DNA from: Alphaproteobacteria bacterium UBA2903
GTDB taxonomy: Bacteria; Pseudomonadota; Alphaproteobacteria; CAAGCB01; CAG-977
NCBI GenBank assembly: GCA_002349565.1
Contig: DEDN01000010.1
Coordinates: 25,785-43,608 of the forward strand
Length of the DNA: 17,824 nucleotides
Reading direction: 5' to 3'
The notes beneath the pieces are model-generated. The model worked only from the letters and a program-made list of their open reading frames with translations. It was not told the DNA's origin and searched no databases. Below, in pieces: positions 6,852 through 14,300 of the stretch. The first letter of the stretch is position 1; the number at the start of each line of letters is the position of its first letter. The position numbers and the translations under genes are program-made.

Positions 6852-8321
6852 ATGACAGAAATCAGAGATAATGCCACCTATTTCCGCCGCGAAATTCTGA
6901 CCCGTTTGGCACGGGCTTTTTTGAAAAACACGCTGGTTGACGAGGTTGACCACCTGCCGCTGGAAATCCGTCCGCCGCACGATACCGAAGCGTACCGCTG
7001 CTGTATCTACAAGGAACGCGCCATTCTGCGCACCCGTTGTTTGGCGGCTTTGGGTTTCCGCGTTGAGGAAGACGACGAAGTCACCCCGCTGTCCGAATAC
7101 GCGCGCCGCGCTTTGGTGCGCGAAAAGCCGACCGCGCCCGTGATGACCGTTCTGGATATTGCCTGCAACGAATGCGTCCAGTCGTCGCACGTCGTCACCG
7201 AACTGTGCCAAAGCTGCCTGTCGCGCGCCTGCGTCCGCAACTGCGCTTTCGGTGCAATTTCTTTCGAAGGCAACGGCAAAGCCCACATCGACCCCGACAA
7301 ATGCAAAAACTGCGGCCGCTGCAAAGAATCCTGCCCGTATCAGGCGATTGCGAAACGCATCGTTCCGTGTGAAAACGCCTGCCCCGTCGGCGCGATTCAC
7401 CACGGCGCTTCGGGTCGCGCGGAAATCGATTTCGACAAATGCGTGTCTTGCGGCCGCTGCATGCGCGCCTGCCCGTTCGGCGCGGTGATGGAACGTTCGC
7501 AGCTCATCGACATCCTGCGCGCCGTCGTTACGGATAAAAAGACCGTCGTCGCCATGCTCGCCCCCGCCATTGCGGGTCAGTTCGAAGGCGGCGTCGAAAA
7601 AGTCGTTTCCGCTATGAAAGGTTTGGGATTTTCGAGTGTCGTCGAAGTCGCCGTCGGCGCCGACGAAACCACCCGCAAGGAAGCCATGGAATTTATCGAA
7701 CGCATGAAACGCGGCGACAAGTTTATGACAACGTCGTGCTGTCCCGCCTATATCGAAACGGTGAAACGTCACGTTCCCGAACTGACTCAATTCGTTTCCG
7801 ACACGGCGACCCCGATGCACTACACCGCCGCCATGGTCAAAAAAGACATGCCCGACGCCATCACGGTCTTTGTCGGTCCGTGCGTCGCCAAACGTTATGA
7901 AGGCATGAACGACGATCAGGTCGATTTCGTCATGACGTTCGAAGAATTGGACGCTTTGTTCAAAGCCGCCGACATCACCGTCAACGACTGCGCCCCCGCC
8001 GAATTCGACACGATTCCGTCGGCTCAGGGTCGCGCGTTTGCGGTCACGGGCGGCGTTGCCGAAGCGGTGCGCGTCGCCATCAACGGCGAAGTCGAATTGA
8101 ACCCCGTGTGCATCAACGGCATCAAGCCCGCCATTCTGCGCCTGTTCAAGACGTACCCGAAAGGCAAAGCCCCTGGCAACCTGATTGAAATGATGACGTG
8201 CGAAGGCGGCTGCATCGCGGGCGCGGGTGTTGTTTGCGATCCGAAGAAAGGCGCAAAATGCGTCGAAGCGTTCGCGCACAAAGCCCCCGACATTGAACCC
8301 GTCGGGAAAAAGCCCGAATAA
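6852..8321 (+). CDS. Monomeric [FeFe]-hydrogenase, group B-like
   Basis: A 489-residue iron-only hydrogenase. A cysteine-rich ferredoxin-like region (about 105-207) has 16 cysteines, including C151-x2-C154-x2-C157-x3-C161 and C197-x2-C200-x2-C203-x3-C207, enough for three or four [4Fe-4S] clusters. The catalytic H-cluster domain has L1 TSCCPAY (C296 proton relay, C297 ligand), L2 VGPCVAKRYE (C344) and L3 EMMTCEGGCIAGAG (C450, C454). The G in place of M in L2 (usually MPCxxKxxE) and GAG in place of GGG in L3 differ from group A and point to group B. It should interconvert protons and H2 with a ferredoxin partner, probably evolving H2 in fermentation. Maturases HydE, HydF and HydG are needed and must be encoded elsewhere. 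AAGGG lies 7 nt before ATG. It ends 9 bp from the convergent uvrC with no clear terminator. Confidence 0.95.
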   Translation: MTEIRDNATYFRREILTRLARAFLKNTLVDEVDHLPLEIRPPHDTEAYRCCIYKERAILRTRCLAALGFRVEEDDEVTPLSEYARRALVREKPTAPVMTVLDIACNECVQSSHVVTELCQSCLSRACVRNCAFGAISFEGNGKAHIDPDKCKNCGRCKESCPYQAIAKRIVPCENACPVGAIHHGASGRAEIDFDKCVSCGRCMRACPFGAVMERSQLIDILRAVVTDKKTVVAMLAPAIAGQFEGGVEKVVSAMKGLGFSSVVEVAVGADETTRKEAMEFIERMKRGDKFMTTSCCPAYIETVKRHVPELTQFVSDTATPMHYTAAMVKKDMPDAITVFVGPCVAKRYEGMNDDQVDFVMTFEELDALFKAADITVNDCAPAEFDTIPSAQGRAFAVTGGVAEAVRVAINGEVELNPVCINGIKPAILRLFKTYPKGKAPGNLIEMMTCEGGCIAGAGVVCDPKKGAKCVEAFAHKAPDIEPVGKKPE

Positions 8322-8330
8322 CCGATAACC

Positions 8331-10187
8331 TTACTTCTTTTTGAGGGCATCGCAGATTTGGTTCGCCAACGTCCTGCTGATGCCCTCAACTTTTGCGATT
8401 TCATCGGGGCTGAGGCTTTGCAAAGCCCGCACAGACCCGAAATGCTGCAGCAGCGCTTTCTTGCGTTTCGCCCCCACGCCTTTCAAATCGTCCAAAGCCG
8501 AAATCAGCGTGGCGTTTTTGCGCTTGGTTCTGTGCGTCGTGATGACAAAGCGGTGCGCTTCGTCGCGCAAACGCTGGACGTAGTGCAAAACAGGATTGTC
8601 GAAATCCAGATGCAGCGGATCGCGATCGGCAAAATACAGCGTTTCCCTGCCCGCGTTTCTGTCTTCGCCCTTTGCGACGCCGACGGCGATGACATCGGGT
8701 ACGTTCAATTCTTTCAAAACGTCCAAAGCGACTTTCAGCTGCACCGCGCCGCCGTCGATTAAAATCAAGTCGGGCAAGTTGTGTTCGTCCAATCCGCGCT
8801 TGAACCGCCGCGTCAGCACTTCGCGCATCATGCCGAAATCGTCGCCCGCTGTGAAGCCGTCGCTGATGATGTTGAATTTGCGGTAGGCTTTCTTGTCAAA
8901 TCCGTCGGGCGTCGCCACGACCATCGCGCCGACCGCGTTTGTGCCTTGGATATGGCTGTTGTCGTACGTTTCAATGCGCTTCAGGGGCGTTTTCGCGCCG
9001 ACCAGTTTCCCCAGCTGCTCGATCAGCTCCGCCCGCGCCGCGCCCTCCATGCGGCGGCGGACAAGCGATTCGCGCGCGTTCATTTCCGCGCGGTCGACCA
9101 GCCGTTTGCGCGCGCCGCGAACATTGACGGCGATTTTGACGTTCAAGGCGGATTCGACCAATTCGCGTTCGGGCAAATCGACATTGACCAGAATTTCTTT
9201 CGGAACGGGATGCGTCGTGTAAAACTGTCCGATGAACGCCTGCAAGACTTCGCCCGCCGCTTGTCCCGCCACTTGGGTCGGGAAAGCCGCGTAACTGCCT
9301 CCGCCGCGCCCGCCGCGATAGAAAAACACCTCGATGCACGCTTCGTCGTTTTCCATATAAACCGCCAGAACGTCGCCTTCGTCAATCCCGCCCAAATCAA
9401 GGCTTTGCGCTTGAATCTGGTTCAGCGCGCGGATTCGGTCGCGGTACACGGCGGCGGTTTCGTAGTTCATCTCTTGGCTCGCCTGTTCCATTTTTTGCGC
9501 CAATTCCTGCTGGATTTTGGTGCTTTTCCCCTGCATGAAAGCGCACGCTTCGCCCGCCAGTTTTTGATAATCGGCGGCGGAAATTTTGCCCGCGCACGGG
9601 GCGGAACACCGCTTGATTTGGTGCAGCAGACACGGACGCGTCCTGTTTTTGAACACATTGTCCGTGCAGGAACGCAGTAAAAACGCCTTTTGCAGAGTCG
9701 CCAGCGTTTCGTTCACCGCCAGCGCCGACGCGAACGGACCGAAGTATTCGCCCTTGCGCGTCCTTGCCCCGCGGTGTTTCAGCAGCTGCGGGAATTCGTC
9801 TTTTGTCGTCAGCAAAATGTGCGGAAAGGTTTTGTCGTCTTTGAGCAAAATGTTGTAATACGGCTTCAGCCGCTTAATCAGATCGTTTTCCAGCAAAAAC
9901 GCTTCGGCTTCGGTCGCCGTTTCGATGATTTCGATGTGATGAATTTGGGAAATCATGCGCTGAATGCGCACGGAGTTGCGTTCGGGGTGCGAATAGTTTT
10001 CCAGCCGCCGGCGCAGATTTTTTGCTTTGCCGACGTACAGCACCTTGCCCGTTTCGCTCAACATGCGGTACACGCCCGATTGCGTCGGAAAAAACGGCAG
10101 TCTGGACGCGACATAAGCCGCCCCCGTCAGGGTTTCTGCGGATTCGTTTGTATCCGAAAGTTCAATAGTCCCGTTATTTTCGCTCAT
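8331..10187 (-). CDS. uvrC: Excinuclease ABC subunit C
   Basis: A full-length 618-residue UvrC, the dual-incision nuclease of nucleotide excision repair, acting with UvrA and UvrB. The GIY-YIG domain is at about 34-110 (SGVYRM, VLYVGKAKNLRRRL, E100 in FLLENDLIK). Four cysteines C174, C186, C194 and C198 have the same 12/8/4 spacing as the Fe-S cluster cysteines reported for E. coli UvrC. The UVR motif (UvrB contact) is near 220-256. The RNase H-like 5' nuclease domain has D409 (ETYDNSHIQG), D478 (LILIDGG) and H545 (RDEAHRF). Tandem helix-hairpin-helix motifs at about 565-618 bind DNA. The ribosome site is weak (GGA, 12 nt upstream). A perfect DnaA box lies about 60 bp upstream. It is not next to pgsA or moaD/E, a common uvrC neighbourhood in alphaproteobacteria. 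Confidence 0.97.
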   Translation of the reverse strand: MSENNGTIELSDTNESAETLTGAAYVASRLPFFPTQSGVYRMLSETGKVLYVGKAKNLRRRLENYSHPERNSVRIQRMISQIHHIEIIETATEAEAFLLENDLIKRLKPYYNILLKDDKTFPHILLTTKDEFPQLLKHRGARTRKGEYFGPFASALAVNETLATLQKAFLLRSCTDNVFKNRTRPCLLHQIKRCSAPCAGKISAADYQKLAGEACAFMQGKSTKIQQELAQKMEQASQEMNYETAAVYRDRIRALNQIQAQSLDLGGIDEGDVLAVYMENDEACIEVFFYRGGRGGGSYAAFPTQVAGQAAGEVLQAFIGQFYTTHPVPKEILVNVDLPERELVESALNVKIAVNVRGARKRLVDRAEMNARESLVRRRMEGAARAELIEQLGKLVGAKTPLKRIETYDNSHIQGTNAVGAMVVATPDGFDKKAYRKFNIISDGFTAGDDFGMMREVLTRRFKRGLDEHNLPDLILIDGGAVQLKVALDVLKELNVPDVIAVGVAKGEDRNAGRETLYFADRDPLHLDFDNPVLHYVQRLRDEAHRFVITTHRTKRKNATLISALDDLKGVGAKRKKALLQHFGSVRALQSLSPDEIAKVEGISRTLANQICDALKKK

Positions 10188-10247
10188 CTGATTGATTCCA
10201 AACGCTTTTTTGAAAATTTACCGTTTTTTAAAAGTTTTCCCCAAACC

Positions 10248-10256
10248 TGTGGATAA
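10248..10256 (-). promoter_or_regulatory. Perfect DnaA box (TTATCCACA)
   Basis: TGTGGATAA on the plus strand is the exact complement of the consensus DnaA-binding 9-mer TTATCCACA. It lies about 60 bp upstream of the uvrC start. A related degenerate TTTTCCCCA (10235-10243) is next to it. Confidence 0.75.
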
Positions 10257-10319
10257 GTCTGTGCAAACTTGCTTTCCATACCGCTTCGGTTCAGGGTTTC
10301 CCTTGCCTTTCACCAATTT

Positions 10320-10334
10320 GCCTATTTTTTAGGC
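10320..10334. repeat. Perfect inverted repeat GCCTA/TAGGC with T5 loop
   Basis: A 5-bp stem, extendable by one T-A pair, encloses TTTTT. On the plus strand GTTTTC follows, but no plus-strand gene precedes it, so a terminator role is not supported. It may be a structural part of the candidate origin region. Confidence 0.5.
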
Positions 10335-10446
10335 AGTTTTCACAACTCATTGATTCTTTTATGTTTTTAATAATCAAGTTTTATTTTTAAAAAAATGCAA
10401 CAAGTTTTTCTTGATTTCTTTTTCCGCTTGGACTAGCCGCAAAATC

Positions 10447-10455
10447 TGTGGATAA
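10447..10455 (-). promoter_or_regulatory. Perfect DnaA box (TTATCCACA)
   Basis: This is the second exact copy of the consensus, in the same orientation as the box at 10248-10256 and on the far side of the AT-rich core. I saw no other perfect copy while reading the window. Confidence 0.75.
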
Positions 10456-10536
10456 CTTTTTTGAAAAACGGATGACTCGTTGTATCCTAAGGGCTAGAGG
10501 GCAAACGACGGCAAAAAGACTCGTGTTTCATCCCTT

Positions 10537-12144
10537 TCATTTCGCTTTGATGTGGGATGCGGCAAACGCGTTGTCAAGCCCCGAAACAATGTTTCCGACA
10601 CTGTTTTCGTCATCGGCAACCGCAACGATACGGACATTTTGCACCTGAAATTTGTCCGCAAACGTTTCCAGCGCCTTTTGCGCCACGCTGCCGTTGAAAT
10701 CGTCGGCGGAACGGATGATCTGCACAAAAATGCCCGTTTTTCCTTTCGGCAGACGGCATGCCAGCGCTTGTGCCAAAACGACCGCCGTTTCGACGGGCGT
10801 AAAAGCGCCGCGCAGCGTTTCAACGGGCAATCCGGCCGCATTCACCACCGCATCGATTGTTCCGTAAGTGTCGGACAGCGCCGCAATCAAATCCGCCCGT
10901 TCCGATTCGTCGGTAAGATCCGCACGGATATAAGCCGTTTTCACCCCGAATTTTCGGTTCAGATCGTCAACCGTGTGCGTAATTTCCGCCGCCGCCGTTT
11001 TGCATTGCAGCAGCACGTCGTAACCGCGTGACGCCAAAGCATACGCGGTTTCTTTTCCGATTTTTCCCGTCGCGCCCGTGATCAAAACGGTTTTGCCGAC
11101 GGCTTTGACGGGATCGGCTTGGGTCAAAAAGGCGGGCAGCTCGTCGTCTTTTCCCAAAGCGGGCGGCACGAACACAAACGGTTTTGCCGCCGCAACATTC
11201 GGCAAAGAAGCGGGCAATTCCAAAGCGGGCGTTTTTTGATCCGCTTCGTTTTGAATTTCGATGCTGTTTGTTTTGACGATTGTTCCGTTCGGCGTTTGAA
11301 ACGTCAGTTTGACGGCGCATTTCGACGGCTTTTGCGCATCCGTTTCGACTTTGACGCCGAACAGCGCCGCTTCGTAAACGGCGGCGTCCGCCCGCCCTTT
11401 CAGCGTCAATCGGCTGCCCGCGGCTTCAACCTCCAGCCCGTCCGTTTTTTCCGCCCTCAGCGTATCGTCGAAATCGGCGGGAATTTCGATTGTCAGCGCA
11501 TCGATTTGATTCAACCCATGGAAATCAACGCCGATGCCGACGCGATTTTTCGTTAAATCGGCAAAGTTTTTTTCCCCGATGTGCAAACGGAAAGCCGCCT
11601 TGCCGTCCCAAACCAGATCGACAGCCGTTTTGTCGTTTTCGATTGCCGTCAAAACAGCATTCGCCGACAGCCGTCCTTTGGCGCGGAACACGCCGCCGTC
11701 GTTGGTCTGCCACAGCAAAACGGCATTGCCGGCAACGGCGGGTTCTTTCGTTCCGTCGGCATTTTTCCAAACGATTTCGCCCTGATGCAACGCGGGAAGC
11801 ATTTTTTCCCTTGACGGAGCGGCGACAAGCCGCCACCGACCGTTTCTGCCCGCGCACGCATCATCGAACCATTCCGTCCCCGCATTCAAAGAAAACCCGT
11901 TTTCCACCATAAAGAAAACAGGCGTCCTGCCGCTCAAACGGTTTCCCAAAAAAACGGAACTGACGTTCGACCGCAGCGTTTCGGGGCAAACATCGGGAAA
12001 CAAAACGCGGATATCCTGCGGCTGTCCGTTTTGTTCGGCGTAAAAGCCGACAATATGCCGTTCTTCTCCGTTTGCGCTTAAAAAAGTCGCTTTGACGGGA
12101 AAAACGTCGTTCAGCTTTAAAGCATCAACAGCAAAACGGGACAC
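10537..12144 (-). CDS. Unrecognised protein with C-terminal degenerate SDR domain
   Basis: A 535-residue protein in two parts. Residues 1-340 match no family I know; they are rich in short beta-like stretches, with no signal peptide or membrane segment. Residues 349-528 form a short-chain dehydrogenase fold with nucleotide motif ITGATGKIG (355-363), an acidic end of the second strand (RADL), and NAAG (435-438). The catalytic YxxxK is absent: where it should be, GSVAQK has Ser486 four residues before K490. It probably binds a nucleotide but is unlikely to reduce by the usual SDR route. The start is GTG with AAGGCGG upstream; no ATG fits better. It lies 13 nt after the DprE2-like gene and is the last gene of the operon. 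It could be a partner, a chaperone-like subunit or an enzyme of altered chemistry. No strong terminator was found after it. Confidence 0.75.
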   Translation of the reverse strand: MSRFAVDALKLNDVFPVKATFLSANGEERHIVGFYAEQNGQPQDIRVLFPDVCPETLRSNVSSVFLGNRLSGRTPVFFMVENGFSLNAGTEWFDDACAGRNGRWRLVAAPSREKMLPALHQGEIVWKNADGTKEPAVAGNAVLLWQTNDGGVFRAKGRLSANAVLTAIENDKTAVDLVWDGKAAFRLHIGEKNFADLTKNRVGIGVDFHGLNQIDALTIEIPADFDDTLRAEKTDGLEVEAAGSRLTLKGRADAAVYEAALFGVKVETDAQKPSKCAVKLTFQTPNGTIVKTNSIEIQNEADQKTPALELPASLPNVAAAKPFVFVPPALGKDDELPAFLTQADPVKAVGKTVLITGATGKIGKETAYALASRGYDVLLQCKTAAAEITHTVDDLNRKFGVKTAYIRADLTDESERADLIAALSDTYGTIDAVVNAAGLPVETLRGAFTPVETAVVLAQALACRLPKGKTGIFVQIIRSADDFNGSVAQKALETFADKFQVQNVRIVAVADDENSVGNIVSGLDNAFAASHIKAK

Positions 12145-12157
12145 GGTTTTCCGCCTT

Positions 12158-12907
12158 TTATTTGTTCAGCGGACGCACCAAAGCGGGGAAAAAGCGGCGG
12201 CGCAATACGGAAAAAAAGCCGTACCACGGGAAATAGCGGACTTTCACCTTTGTTCCCGCGTATTTCAAGCACGCTTTCGCACATTCCTTGGGATCGGGCG
12301 AATGGTGGTAAAGCAGATACCGTCTGTCGCCGCCGACCGTATCGTAATCGTCGACCTTGATGGTTGTGACATAGATGCCCTGGCTTGCCATTTGTTCGTA
12401 AAAACCCTGAAGCCACACATGCAAAGCGGCTTTCGTCGATCCGTACGCATAGTTGTCGGGCATACCGAATTCGCCCGCGGTCGACCCCAAAACGACGATT
12501 TCGCCGCACCCCTGTTTTTGCAGCAGCGCCGACGCCGCCGTCAAAAAGCAGACTTGCGAAAAATAGTTGATTTGGAACATATTTTTGATTTTTCCCAAAT
12601 CCTTGCCGCATTCTTTTTGCGTATACGCGGTTTCCAAAGCGGAAAAAACGCTGATGATGTTTTGCGTCGTTTCTTCGCATTTTGCGATAATATCGCCGAA
12701 CGAATCGACGTTCGCGGGATCCATTTCCATATACGTCACCGCGACGTCGGGCGAACGCGCCTGCAAATCCAGCGTCGCCAGCTTCAAATCATCGACCTCT
12801 TTTCCCAGCAGGATGATGTCGTTTCCCGCTTCGGCGGCTTCGCGGGCGAACGCGCGTCCGATAATGGAAGCCGCGCCCAATACCAACCAAGTACGCTTAT
12901 TCGTCAT
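12158..12907 (-). CDS. DprE2-like short-chain dehydrogenase/reductase
   Basis: A 249-residue NAD(P)-dependent SDR. The Rossmann motif is LGAASIIGRA (10-19), resembling the LGGTS-IG form of DprE2. The catalytic residues are S142 and Y155-G-S-T-K159. The C-terminus (YFPWYGFFSVLRRRFF) is aromatic and basic, as in membrane-associated members. DprE2 reduces the 2-keto lipid-linked sugar made by DprE1, completing epimerisation of decaprenylphosphoryl ribose to arabinose; the DprE1-like gene is directly upstream and overlaps it by 11 nt. The start was chosen from the ribosome site: AAGGAGG (12914-12920) touches an ATG at 12913, leaving no spacer, but lies 6 nt from the ATG at 12907. The pairing is strong support for the family, but the exact substrate is inferred. 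Confidence 0.82.
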   Translation of the reverse strand: MTNKRTWLVLGAASIIGRAFAREAAEAGNDIILLGKEVDDLKLATLDLQARSPDVAVTYMEMDPANVDSFGDIIAKCEETTQNIISVFSALETAYTQKECGKDLGKIKNMFQINYFSQVCFLTAASALLQKQGCGEIVVLGSTAGEFGMPDNYAYGSTKAALHVWLQGFYEQMASQGIYVTTIKVDDYDTVGGDRRYLLYHHSPDPKECAKACLKYAGTKVKVRYFPWYGFFSVLRRRFFPALVRPLNK

Positions 12908-14225
12908 TGTCATCCTCCTTTAAAACGCGGCGGGCGAAATCCGAATCGAATTTTTCCTGCGGATCGTATTTTTTGCGGGCGGCGGTAAAAGCCTCCAGCC
13001 CTTTGTACATTCTGAACAAAAAGCGCATTTCCATCAAAGCGTCGTTGCACAAAGCGACGCGCCCTTTGTGTTCACAGGCAATCATCATCAAGTGGCGCAA
13101 AAACTCCTCCAGCCCTTTGCGGCGGATAAAGTCCAAAGACAGGCAATACCCCCGCATCGGAAAAGCCAAATCGGCGACCGTTTCGTCCGCCGTCGGCTGA
13201 ACGACCGCGCGGCACGCGTGAATCCGCATTTCCGACAGCTCTGTCAGAATTTGGCGAATGGCTTGCGGTCCTTCGGCTTCGGAAAAGCTAAAGCGCAGCT
13301 GATAGACGTTTTTGGGCGACACAACGCCGAAATGATCGGACGGATAAATAAAGTCCTCGTACGGAACGATTTTGTCCGCCTTGCCCGACGACAAGCGGTA
13401 GCGGATATCCTTAATCAACGGCATCGCCGCCAAATTCAGCATAAAGCGCGGCAGTCCCCGCTTGATTTTCGGCATGGACACCAAAGAACCCGACACGGGA
13501 TCGGCGGTAAAGCTTGCCGTTTTCAAAACACTGCGCCCGACGGCGGCGCCGCGCGCGGACGTGTCCACCCACGCCACACAAAAATCCGCGCTTTTGCGGG
13601 CGTCGCGCAACGCGTCCAGCAAAGCGTCCAAATTCGCGCAACGGCGGCGGACAACATGCACGTTTCTGTCGGGACGTTTGGACAACGTAATGGAAATCAG
13701 CGAAATAAAGCCGATTAAGCCCTGTCCGCCGATGACCGCAGAAAACAAATCGGCGTTATTCTGCTTGTCCGCGCGCACGGTCGAACCGTCCGCCAAAACA
13801 ATGTCCATCCATTTAATCGCTTGGGACAAGGCGGCTTTTTTCCGGCAATTCATGCCGAACAGATTGGACGCGATTGCGCCGCCCAAAGTCCGCCTGCCCG
13901 ATCCCGTCGCAATCGGGAACATAAAGCCGCGGGGGGCGAACAAATGCGTGATTGTTTCCAGCGTCAGTCCGGGTTCGCAAACCAGTTCACCCGTTTTTTC
14001 GTCAAACGAGCGGATGCGATCCAGCCTGTCCGACATCATGACCGCGCCGCCGCTGTTCAAAGCCTGATCGGCGTACGCGCTGCCCGACCCGCGGGCGATG
14101 ATTCCGCTTTTGCCGACCTGTTCCATATATTTGGACACATCGGCGACCGTATCGGGACGGCAGACTTGGGAATCGGACGAATGCGTCTGGGCGCGTCCCA
14201 GCAATTTCATTTGATACCAATGCAT
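12897..14225 (-). CDS. DprE1-like FAD-binding oxidoreductase
   Basis: A 442-residue VAO-type flavoenzyme close in layout to DprE1. The FAD-binding domain has IARGSGSAYADQALNSGG (from 43) and the glycine-rich SGRRTLGGAIAS..FGMN (109-126), then IGGQGLIGFI. The C-terminus YDPQEKFDSDFARRV (420-434) matches the DPLRVFASDMARR end of mycobacterial DprE1. DprE1 oxidises decaprenylphosphoryl ribose at C2. Two departures: the family HH after the glycine loop is replaced by NCRKK, and the position of mycobacterial Lys418 is Asn394. AGGAG lies 8 nt before ATG. The TTGTTT/TACAAT promoter at 14254-14281 should drive this three-gene operon. No UbiA-type prenyltransferase or arabinosyltransferase lies in the window, so the substrate remains open. 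Confidence 0.85.
   Translation of the reverse strand: MHWYQMKLLGRAQTHSSDSQVCRPDTVADVSKYMEQVGKSGIIARGSGSAYADQALNSGGAVMMSDRLDRIRSFDEKTGELVCEPGLTLETITHLFAPRGFMFPIATGSGRRTLGGAIASNLFGMNCRKKAALSQAIKWMDIVLADGSTVRADKQNNADLFSAVIGGQGLIGFISLISITLSKRPDRNVHVVRRRCANLDALLDALRDARKSADFCVAWVDTSARGAAVGRSVLKTASFTADPVSGSLVSMPKIKRGLPRFMLNLAAMPLIKDIRYRLSSGKADKIVPYEDFIYPSDHFGVVSPKNVYQLRFSFSEAEGPQAIRQILTELSEMRIHACRAVVQPTADETVADLAFPMRGYCLSLDFIRRKGLEEFLRHLMMIACEHKGRVALCNDALMEMRFLFRMYKGLEAFTAARKKYDPQEKFDSDFARRVLKEDDNDE
12914..12920 (-). promoter_or_regulatory. Ribosome binding site deciding the DprE2-like start
   Basis: AAGGAGG on the reverse strand directly abuts ATG at 12911-12913 and is 6 nt from ATG at 12905-12907. 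Only the second has a usable spacer, so the protein should begin MTNKR. Confidence 0.8.
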
Positions 14226-14253
14226 AGTGCAAACTCCTGACTGTTTGCGCGTT

Positions 14254-14281
14254 ATTGTACACGGATTTTTATCACAAACAA
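14254..14281 (-). promoter_or_regulatory. Promoter of the DprE1-like/DprE2-like operon
   Basis: On the reverse strand TTGTTT (14276-14281), 16 nt, then TACAAT (14254-14259), preceded by TG one base away (extended -10-like). The expected start of transcription is about 20-25 nt before the oxidase ATG. It sits between the LysR stop and the oxidase. Confidence 0.6.
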
Positions 14282-14300
14282 AGCAAAAACAACGAACGAA

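Larger units (their letters stand above)
10188..10536. other. 349-bp AT-rich non-coding region with two DnaA boxes (candidate origin or DnaA titration site)
   Basis: There is no credible gene between uvrC and the gene ending at 10537. The stretch holds two perfect TGTGGATAA boxes in the same orientation 199 bp apart, and between them a 70-bp core (10351-10420) with only 12 G or C bases. It also holds an inverted repeat ATCAAG/CTTGAT (10373-10378, 10410-10415), a hairpin GCCTA-TTTTT-TAGGC (10320-10334), and, at the uvrC end, a possible weak uvrC promoter. The composition fits a replication origin with an unwinding element. Against this, gene direction does not change across it, and no dnaA, hemE, parAB or gidA lies nearby. 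Confidence 0.45.

Noticed and set aside
6777..8279. 500-codon open frame on the minus strand opposite the hydrogenase
   Set aside because: It is an antisense shadow of a gene with unmistakable H-cluster motifs; its sequence is low-complexity (many F, D, A, H, R) and matches no family.
8301..8330. TCGGG-AAAAAG-CCCGA hairpin at the end of the hydrogenase as a terminator
   Set aside because: Only a 5-bp stem inside the coding sequence and no T tract after it on either strand.
10320..10340. GCCTA-T5-TAGGC hairpin as a plus-strand terminator
   Set aside because: No plus-strand gene precedes it and the T run after it is short.
10188..10536. Firm call of oriC
   Set aside because: The boxes and AT core are real, but gene direction does not switch here, no standard origin-linked gene is adjacent, and skew cannot be computed by eye; kept as a candidate only.
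12911..12913. ATG at 12913 as start of the DprE2-like gene
   Set aside because: The ribosome site AAGGAGG abuts it with no spacer; the ATG two codons later is correctly spaced.
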